Below are positions 1 through 5,154 of a stretch of 5,154 nucleotides of DNA, piece after piece; position 1 is the first letter of the stretch; each line of letters opens with the position of its first letter. The stretch is taken from assembly GCA_937894825.1 (NCBI GenBank), contig CALCQT010000580.1, forward strand, positions 1 to 5,154. Direction: 5' to 3'. The notes under the pieces were generated by a model, which saw only the letters and a list, made by a program, of their open reading frames with translations, had not been told where the DNA came from and searched no databases. The stretch comes from an uncultured Anaerolineaceae bacterium (GTDB taxonomy: Bacteria; Chloroflexota; Anaerolineae; Anaerolineales; Anaerolineaceae). The translations under genes were made by a program, and so were the position numbers.

Positions 1-1425
1 CAGGTTGCGGATGAACGCGTCCGCGCCGGCGGCTGAAGCCGCAGCGATCAATTGTTCATCTGTCGCCTGCAGGTTCCCGTAACGCAGATTTTCCCGGACC
101 GTGCCGGAAAAAAGGTGCGGCGTTTGGAGCACGAGCCCGATACGGGACTGGATGCTTTCCATGGTATAGGTGGTGTAATCCTGACCGTTGATCCGGATGA
201 CACCATCTTTCGGCTCATAGAAGCGACACAGCAGATTCACGATGGTGGATTTTCCGCCGCCGGTTGATCCAACCAGCGCAATGGTTTCCCCTTGCCGGAC
301 ATTCAATGTGAAGTCTTTCAAAACGTGCGTCCCGTCTCCATCGTCATAGTAAAAGGAAACATGATCAAATTCAATATCTCCCGCAAGGGTGTCCGCCGCG
401 ACGGCTCCGGGGCGATCCTGAATGGATGGTTTGGCATCCAGCAGTGAGAAAATCCGTTCTCCGGACGCAATCGACTGCTGCATTTCACCATAGACGCGGG
501 CCAGGTCCTGTACCGGCCAGAACATGGCTGTCACATAGTTAATGAAAGCCTGGATGCCGCCGATGGTGATGAAATCCGAGCCGTTTTTGATGCCGCTGAT
601 CCATACGATTGCGCTCAGTGCTACCGCGGCAAGAAACTGGATGCAGGGCAAAAACAGGGCGTTTAAGCGGGCAGCACCATAAGCGGATTTGAACATAGGC
701 GTCGTTAACTGATCAAATTCCTGCAGGTTGGCCTCTTCCCGCTGCAGCGCTTTCACCACCCGGACGCCGGTGATATTCTCATTAAATGCGCCGGTTATTT
801 TTGAGTTGTATCGCCGAACGATCCGGAACTGATGCAGAATTCTTTTTCGAAACTGCCAGGCCGCATAGATCATCACTGGCAGAATGGCCATCACGACCAG
901 CGCCAGCTGCCAGTTGATGAAGAACATGAAGATCAGGGAGAGCAGGATGTTTACTGCAGAAAAGGAAGAGTCGACCAGCCCCCATGTGATCAGGTCGGCG
1001 ATGCGGAAACTGTCCGAGGTTACCCGGGACATGATCCACCCCACCGGCGTGACGGAGTAATAGGACAAGGACAGTTTTTGCAGGTGATCAAACATTTTCT
1101 GTCGTAACTCGTACCAGATCCGTTCGCCGATAACGCCGGCCATGTAAACGAATGCGAATACACTCACTGCCTGGAGCACAATGGTGATCCCATAATAGCT
1201 GATGACGCGAACTGCCTCGGCTTTGTCCCCCGGGATGACAGCGTTATCAATCAGCAGTTTGTTCAGGTAAACCTGTACCGAGTCCATCAATGTAGTCACC
1301 ATCGTGAACACGAGAAACAAGGCGAAAGATTTACGGTGCGGTGTGGCAAATTGGAAGATCCGTTTCAGGATATTGCCATTCCATTGACTGGTGAAATTTT
1401 CTTCTTCAAAATAGGTTTCACTCAT
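1..1425 (-). CDS. Heterodimeric ABC exporter, second subunit (TM288/BmrD-YheH-like), 3' end missing
   Basis: Half-transporter of the multidrug/lipid ABC exporter family: an inner-membrane permease domain fused to an ATPase that powers export. The visible part is 475 codons from ATG at 1425 and is cut by the window edge. Hydrophobic segments lie at about residues 31-52, 74-100, 152-172, 173-195, 258-278 and 286-306, giving the six helices of an ABC type-1 membrane domain. The sequence ENITGVRVVKA (216-226) is the typical coupling-helix region after TM4. The ATPase domain starts near 350, with Walker A GSTGGGKS at 386-393 and the Q-loop glutamine at 434 in LVLQTPHLFSG. Signature, Walker B and H-loop lie outside the window, so catalytic competence cannot be read here. 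The start is supported by AGGAG at 1433-1437, seven bases upstream. The ATG overlaps the stop of the upstream subunit by 8 bases (ATGAGTGA), which suggests coupled translation and 1:1 assembly. By analogy with TM287/288 this subunit should carry the intact catalytic Glu. The substrate is unknown. Confidence 0.93.
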   Translation of the reverse strand, partial: MSETYFEEENFTSQWNGNILKRIFQFATPHRKSFALFLVFTMVTTLMDSVQVYLNKLLIDNAVIPGDKAEAVRVISYYGITIVLQAVSVFAFVYMAGVIGERIWYELRQKMFDHLQKLSLSYYSVTPVGWIMSRVTSDSFRIADLITWGLVDSSFSAVNILLSLIFMFFINWQLALVVMAILPVMIYAAWQFRKRILHQFRIVRRYNSKITGAFNENITGVRVVKALQREEANLQEFDQLTTPMFKSAYGAARLNALFLPCIQFLAAVALSAIVWISGIKNGSDFITIGGIQAFINYVTAMFWPVQDLARVYGEMQQSIASGERIFSLLDAKPSIQDRPGAVAADTLAGDIEFDHVSFYYDDGDGTHVLKDFTLNVRQGETIALVGSTGGGKSTIVNLLCRFYEPKDGVIRINGQDYTTYTMESIQSRIGLVLQTPHLFSGTVRENLRYGNLQATDEQLIAAASAAGADAFIRNL

Positions 1426-3229
1426 TGGAGAGCTCCTGTGCCAATTCTTCTTCGATCTGTGTCTGAATGCGGAAGATTTTTCTGTATAAGCCGTCCTGCT
1501 CGGATAATTCCTGATGGGTACCAGACTGCACAATTCTTCCCTGGTCCATGACCAGAATCAGGTCCGCGTTCATGCTGCTTTGGACCCGGTGTGTGATAAT
1601 GAAAGTGGTGCGGTTTTCCATCAGTGATTGCAGGCTGGCGCGAATTTCCGCTTCTGTGTCCGTATCGACGGAAGATGTGGCGTCGTCCATAATCAGAATG
1701 CGTGGATTTTTTAACAGTGTCCGTGCGATCGCGACGCGCTGTTTTTGACCGCCTGAAAGCGTAACGCCGCGTTCGCCGACCATGGTGTCGTAGCCTTTTT
1801 CAAAAGCAAGAATGCTCTCATGGATCGCGGCGGCTTTGGCTGCCTGCTCAATTTCATCCCGGCTGACTTCACGTCCGGCGCCATATGCAATGTTCTCCGC
1901 AATTGTACGGGAGAAGAGGAAAGGTTCCTGTTCAATAATCCCGATGTGGCGCCGCAGGTAACTGCGAGGGATTTGTTCCAGCGGGTTGTTATCCAGGCGG
2001 ATGCTGCCTTCGGTATATTCATAAAAACGCGGCAGCAGGTTGAACAGCGTCGTTTTTCCGGAGCCTGTGGACCCCAAAATGGCGACGGATTGTCCGGGCT
2101 GAACACTGAACGAAATGTTTTCCAGCACCTTTTTGCCCGGCTGGTACTCGAATCCAACCTGTTCGAAGGTGATCTGCCCTTTCGGTTCTCCCTCAGGCAT
2201 AATGCTTCCCTGTTCCAGGGGCTCTTTATCGGTGGAGAAAATTTCCATGATCCGCTGAAAACTGATGAATGCACGGGAAGTCTGGACGATCAATCGCCCC
2301 ATGTTCCGGATTGGCCAAATGACCCAGATGATCAATGCCAGAAAAGCGACGAAATCCCCAAGTGAAACCAATCCGTCGATGGTGTAATAAGCGCCTGTCA
2401 GAAAGCTGATGGCCATCTGTATTCCGCAAAGCAGATCGGTCGAGGGCCAGAACAGCGCTTCGGAAAAAAGCAGATTTCGCCCTAAGAGATATTTTTTCCA
2501 GTTTTCCCGTTCAAATTTCTGCGTCTCATAATCCTGGCGGGCGAAAGCTTTGACGACTCTGACGCCGGTCAGATTCTCCTGCAGTGTTGTGGAAAGGACA
2601 GCATCCTGATTCTGATAGATTTCGTATTTTTTCCCGATGTAACGGAAAAAGAAAACCGCGACGACCAGAATAAGCGGCAAAATGATCAGTGTTGTGCGGG
2701 CCAGCGCCGGATGGATCCGGTAGATCGCCACGAAGTTGACGACAAACAGAAACACAATTCGACCGATTCCGATGGCTTCTGTCGAAAATAGCAAGCGGAC
2801 AGCATCAATATCCGAAGTGGCGCGTTGAATCAGATCGCCGGTATCCGTTTGGGCATGCCAGGAAAAAGGCAGCCGTTGGATTTGGTCGTATAGATTATCA
2901 CGCAGGCGTTTTGCCAGTTTCTCGGCAGCGTGATTGGCGATGGTGTTCGCTCCAAATGAGAAAAAACCTTCTCCGAGGGCCAGAAGGATGAAGAACAGCG
3001 CGATATTCCAAATCGGCATCGCGGGTTTCGGCTGTGTGAGCCAGTCGTCAATAAACCAGGCCAATAAGAGATACACACTGGTTTTACAGACGGTTGAAGC
3101 GCCTTGCAGCATGATAGCGCCGAAATAACGCAATCGGTATCCGCTCATCATGCGCCACATACCGGCAAACCGGCTTTTGGATTTCGCTTGTGTCAGGTCA
3201 AAGTCAATAATTTTGTTTTCTGTGTTCAC
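1418..3229 (-). CDS. Heterodimeric ABC exporter, first subunit (TM287/BmrC-YheI-like) with degenerate Walker B
   Basis: Complete ABC exporter half-transporter, 603 residues from the GTG at 3229 (residue numbers from there). Six hydrophobic segments (about 35-60, 73-95, 152-172, 177-196, 258-282, 290-308) form the membrane domain, and QENLTGVRVVKAFARQ (218-233) follows TM4. The ATPase domain has Walker A GSTGSGKT (386-393), Q-loop Gln 434 (IIEQEPFLFS), signature LSGGQ (491-495), Walker B ILIMDD (511-516), D-loop SSVD and H-loop His 547. Asp 516 stands where the catalytic Glu is expected. This is the known mark of the subunit that forms the degenerate ATP site in heterodimers such as TM287/288, BmrCD and LmrCD. 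The same reading frame stays open upstream to ATG codons at 3289 and 3286. I prefer GTG because a promoter lies within that extension, the extra 20 residues look non-coding, and with GTG the Walker A and Q-loop numbers match those of the partner exactly. The Shine-Dalgarno for GTG is weak (GGGG, four bases away). It is the first gene of an operon with the overlapping second subunit. Probable drug or lipid export; substrate not deducible. Confidence 0.93.
   Translation of the reverse strand: MNTENKIIDFDLTQAKSKSRFAGMWRMMSGYRLRYFGAIMLQGASTVCKTSVYLLLAWFIDDWLTQPKPAMPIWNIALFFILLALGEGFFSFGANTIANHAAEKLAKRLRDNLYDQIQRLPFSWHAQTDTGDLIQRATSDIDAVRLLFSTEAIGIGRIVFLFVVNFVAIYRIHPALARTTLIILPLILVVAVFFFRYIGKKYEIYQNQDAVLSTTLQENLTGVRVVKAFARQDYETQKFERENWKKYLLGRNLLFSEALFWPSTDLLCGIQMAISFLTGAYYTIDGLVSLGDFVAFLALIIWVIWPIRNMGRLIVQTSRAFISFQRIMEIFSTDKEPLEQGSIMPEGEPKGQITFEQVGFEYQPGKKVLENISFSVQPGQSVAILGSTGSGKTTLFNLLPRFYEYTEGSIRLDNNPLEQIPRSYLRRHIGIIEQEPFLFSRTIAENIAYGAGREVSRDEIEQAAKAAAIHESILAFEKGYDTMVGERGVTLSGGQKQRVAIARTLLKNPRILIMDDATSSVDTDTEAEIRASLQSLMENRTTFIITHRVQSSMNADLILVMDQGRIVQSGTHQELSEQDGLYRKIFRIQTQIEEELAQELSNE
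1433..1437 (-). promoter_or_regulatory. Ribosome binding site of the second ABC subunit
   Basis: AGGAG on the minus strand, seven bases before the ATG at 1425 and inside the 3' end of the first subunit's coding sequence. It fixes the start of the second subunit and shows that it can be initiated directly as well as by coupling through the 8-base overlap. Confidence 0.8.
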
Positions 3230-3233
3230 GTTT

Positions 3234-3237
3234 CCCC
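3234..3237 (-). promoter_or_regulatory. Weak ribosome binding site for the GTG start of the first ABC subunit
   Basis: On the minus strand, GGGG precedes the GTG at 3229 with the four bases AAAC between. It is a modest match to an anti-Shine-Dalgarno target and somewhat close to the start. The upstream ATG codons at 3289 and 3286 have no better site (the bases before them read TTGAGTGA), so this favours GTG only moderately. Confidence 0.4.
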
Positions 3238-3269
3238 GCTTTAGGACATTTTTTCTGCCCAGCCTTGTT

Positions 3270-3297
3270 ATTATACAGGAGAACATCATTCACTCAA
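3270..3297 (-). promoter_or_regulatory. Sigma70-type promoter of the ABC exporter operon
   Basis: On the minus strand a perfect -10 box, TATAAT (3275-3270), follows a -35-like TTGAGT (3297-3292) at 16 bases; reading the -35 as CTTGAG gives 17. Transcription would begin near 3263, leaving a leader of about 34 bases before the GTG at 3229. It lies just downstream of the pyrophosphatase terminator, where a new transcription unit should start. Inferred from consensus only. Confidence 0.65.
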
Positions 3298-3302
3298 GTG
3301 AA
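3289..3302. repeat. Perfect 6-bp inverted repeat overlapping the -35 box, possible operator
   Basis: TTCACT (3289-3294) and AGTGAA (3297-3302) are exact reverse complements separated by two bases. The palindrome covers the -35 element of the ABC promoter, a classic position for a repressor site. It is too short to be a terminator and has no T-run after it. No regulator gene is visible in the window, so the binding protein is unknown, and a short palindrome can arise by chance. Confidence 0.4.
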
Positions 3303-3366
3303 AGTTTTGTAAATCAAAGCAAAAAGAAAATCGGGATTCAGTCGAAAGGTGAAGCGCACAACCAAT

Positions 3367-3405
3367 TAAAAATAGATACCCCGGAAATTCTCCCAGGGTA
3401 TCTAT
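3367..3405 (-). terminator. Rho-independent terminator of the pyrophosphatase gene
   Basis: A perfect 10-bp stem, ATAGATACCC (3372-3381) with GGGTATCTAT (3396-3405), encloses 14 bases that can add a small inner GGA/TCC pairing. Read on the minus strand, the stem is followed by a T-rich run (TATTTTTAATT, about 3373-3363). It sits 27 bases past the pyrophosphatase stop at 3433. On the plus strand the tail is A-rich, so it is directional and separates the pyrophosphatase from the ABC operon. Confidence 0.85.
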
Positions 3406-3432
3406 AAAAAATGCCAGTTTCTAAATGGATTG

Positions 3433-5154
3433 TTAGAACAGATGGAATTTCGCGATAATCGGTGCAAAGGTGGAGGCCACCAGTGACATCACGGTGATCA
3501 ATGTATTGAGGGACGGACCGGCTGTATCTTTGAAAGGATCGCCAACGGTGTCGCCGATAACGCCGGCTTTGTGGGCTTCGGAACCCTTGCCACCGAACAT
3601 ACCGCTCTCGATATATTTCTTGGCATTATCCCACAGACCGCCTGAGTTAGACATAAACAGGGCGAAGATAACGCCGGTGATGATGGAACCGCCGAGGAAT
3701 CCAGTCAGTGCGGCAGGCCCCATCACGAAACCGACAAACAGTGGGAAGCCGATCGCGATCAGCGCGGGCAACCCCAGTGATTTCAGGGCGCCGTCGGAAG
3801 CCAGGTTGATGCAGCGATTGTAATCCGGTGTGACGGTTCCTTCGAGGATACCGGGTTCACTTTTGAACTGATCGTGAATATCATCAATCATCTTGAACGC
3901 GTTTTGGGTCACGGAGAGCATGGTCAGGGCACTGAACAGCGGAGGGCACATAGCTCCGAGGAAAATACCGGCCAGGATCAGCGGATTGGTGATAGCGAGG
4001 GACTCTCTGGAAATCGGAGCCACGGCATTGATCTCGCTCACAAAAGCGGCGAACAGCGCCAGGACGGTCAGGGCAGCGGCAGCGATGGAGAAGCCTTTGG
4101 TGATCGCTTTGGCGGTGTTGCCTGCGGAGTCCAAAATGTCAGCGCGGTCAATCACTTCCTGATCCATTCCGGACATTTCAGCGATGCCGCGGGCGTTGTC
4201 AACGATCGGCCCGTAAGCATCCGCGGAGACGATCATGCCGGAAATAGCAAGCATACCGACAGCGGAGATGCCAACACCGTAAATTCCCATTTCAAAGTTG
4301 GAAGCGCCGCCGGTGACGAAGAATGAAATGATCATTGCAATGACGATACCAATAACGGAAGGAACGATTGAAATCATACCGTAACTGAGGCCGCTGATGA
4401 TGGTGATGGCTGCGCCGTTTTCGGAATATTCAGCGGTGAGCTGTACCGGTTTATATTCATCGGAGGTGAAGAATTCGGTGGTCTGACCGATGATGACACC
4501 AACAGCCGTACCAACCAGAATGGCCCAGATGTAGGAGTTGTTGATCTCAGGAATCAGCAGGATGGCGACGGCCATCAGGACTGCGAACGCGCCGCAGGTG
4601 ATGAACGTACCTAAATTGAGAGATTTTCCGGGTTTTCCGCCTTCTTCAACTTTGACCAGTGCGACACCGATCAGGGAGGCGATGATTCCCAGAGCGCAGA
4701 GCAGCAACGGGAGCAGGGTATAGTGGATATTTCCCGTTCCACCCATCGTGGCGCCAAGCAGCATGGCGGCAACCGCGGAGGCAACGTAGCTGTCAAAAAT
4801 GTCAGCACCCATACCGGCGACGTCACCGACATTGTCGCCGACGTTGTCGGCTACGACTGCCGGATTGCGCGGATCATCTTCCGGGATACCGACTTCGACT
4901 TTCCCGACCAGGTCGGCGGCAATGTCAGCAGTTTTGGTGTAGATCCCACCGCCGGCTTTTGCCAGCAGAGCCAATGAAGAGGCGCCGAGTGAGAATGCCA
5001 GCACGAGCTGGGCCTCGCCGGTTGCGAGGAAGATCGCACTCATGCCGATGGTGGCAACGCCGACAACGGCGAAACCCATCACAGCTCCGGCGCGGAAAGC
5101 GATGTTGAACGCTTTGGGAAGGCCATCCTGAGCGGCGACGGCGGAACGGACGTT
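3433..5154 (-). CDS. hppA: Membrane-bound proton-translocating pyrophosphatase (K+-independent type), 5' end missing
   Basis: Integral membrane pyrophosphatase that couples PPi hydrolysis on the cytoplasmic side to ion pumping, helping to maintain the membrane gradient and pull PPi-producing biosynthesis forward. The frame is open to the window edge: 573 residues are visible, beginning [11 protein letters not shown]. Family members are about 660-700 residues, so roughly 90-130 N-terminal residues are missing. About 13 hydrophobic segments of the usual 16 can be seen. The PPi/Mg-binding motifs are intact: [18 protein letters not shown] (fragment residues 81-98), [17 protein letters not shown] (102-118) and [16 protein letters not shown] (535-550). 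[10 protein letters not shown] (345-354) has Lys 349 and Thr 352, the pair that defines K+-independent enzymes, which are generally H+ pumps. At the gate position of the next helix the sequence is IFDSY, with Asp 121 where relatives usually have Glu. It ends with TAA at 3433, followed by a terminator, so nothing downstream is co-transcribed. Its promoter and start are outside the window. Confidence 0.96.
   Translation of the reverse strand, partial: NVRSAVAAQDGLPKAFNIAFRAGAVMGFAVVGVATIGMSAIFLATGEAQLVLAFSLGASSLALLAKAGGGIYTKTADIAADLVGKVEVGIPEDDPRNPAVVADNVGDNVGDVAGMGADIFDSYVASAVAAMLLGATMGGTGNIHYTLLPLLLCALGIIASLIGVALVKVEEGGKPGKSLNLGTFITCGAFAVLMAVAILLIPEINNSYIWAILVGTAVGVIIGQTTEFFTSDEYKPVQLTAEYSENGAAITIISGLSYGMISIVPSVIGIVIAMIISFFVTGGASNFEMGIYGVGISAVGMLAISGMIVSADAYGPIVDNARGIAEMSGMDQEVIDRADILDSAGNTAKAITKGFSIAAAALTVLALFAAFVSEINAVAPISRESLAITNPLILAGIFLGAMCPPLFSALTMLSVTQNAFKMIDDIHDQFKSEPGILEGTVTPDYNRCINLASDGALKSLGLPALIAIGFPLFVGFVMGPAALTGFLGGSIITGVIFALFMSNSGGLWDNAKKYIESGMFGGKGSEAHKAGVIGDTVGDPFKDTAGPSLNTLITVMSLVASTFAPIIAKFHLF

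Noticed and set aside
1711..2274. Minus-strand open frame (187 codons) in another frame within the first ABC subunit
   Set aside because: Out-of-frame reading of the ATPase domain with an arbitrary composition; the ABC frame is uninterrupted, so this is not a frameshift remnant.
1820..2365. Long plus-strand open frame (181 codons) opposite the first ABC subunit
   Set aside because: It lies antisense to the ATPase domain, whose motifs are all intact on the minus strand. The translation resembles no family and has no ribosome binding site I can see.
3298..3366. Possible small RNA or riboswitch between terminator and promoter
   Set aside because: Only a short A-rich stretch without stable pairing remains between the pyrophosphatase terminator and the -35 box, too small for a leader RNA; transcription of the ABC operon appears to start downstream of it.
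3150..3407. Plus-strand open frame (85 codons) spanning the intergenic region
   Set aside because: It runs across the promoter and into the terminator stem of minus-strand genes, and has no recognisable domain or convincing start signal.
3874..4326. Plus-strand open frame (150 codons) antisense to the pyrophosphatase
   Set aside because: The Gly-, Asp- and His-rich translation is the mirror of conserved pyrophosphatase codons; it is a shadow frame.
4810..4850. Short repeated pattern (cgacgtcaccgac / attgtcgccgac / gttgtcgg) suggestive of a tandem repeat
   Set aside because: It encodes the conserved DNVGDNVGD motif of the pyrophosphatase, so the repetition reflects protein sequence and not a DNA repeat element.

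Overview
All genes in this window lie on the minus strand. Base composition is near 50% GC. Reading in the direction of transcription, it holds: (1) the 3' part of a gene for a membrane-bound proton-pumping pyrophosphatase (hppA family), entering at position 5154 and stopping at 3433; (2) a rho-independent terminator at about 3367-3405; (3) a short intergenic control region with a sigma70-like promoter, whose -35 box sits inside a small perfect inverted repeat; (4) a two-gene operon for a heterodimeric ABC exporter. The first ABC subunit is complete (3229 to 1418). The second starts inside the last codons of the first (8-base overlap) and runs off the window at position 1, just after the Q-loop of its ATPase domain.

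The pyrophosphatase hydrolyses PPi in the cytoplasm and uses the energy to pump ions across the membrane. Its [10 protein letters not shown] motif has the Lys and Thr that mark the K+-independent class, and the semi-conserved gate carboxylate is Asp instead of the usual Glu. The ABC pair is of the TM287/TM288, BmrC/BmrD (YheI/YheH) and LmrCD type. In the first subunit the catalytic Glu after Walker B is replaced by Asp (LIMDD), the usual sign of one degenerate ATP site. Nothing links the pyrophosphatase and the exporter functionally. The terminator and promoter between them indicate separate transcription units.

The organism is a bacterium. A K+-independent pyrophosphatase next to a Gram-positive-style heterodimeric exporter, at about 50% GC, would fit an anaerobic lineage such as Chloroflexota (Anaerolineae) or a Firmicutes relative, but this is a weak inference from protein flavour only. 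I see no mobile elements, RNA genes, CRISPR arrays or clearly novel system. The points most worth a second look are the Glu-to-Asp change in the pyrophosphatase, the operator-like palindrome on the ABC promoter, and the start-codon correction for the first ABC subunit.
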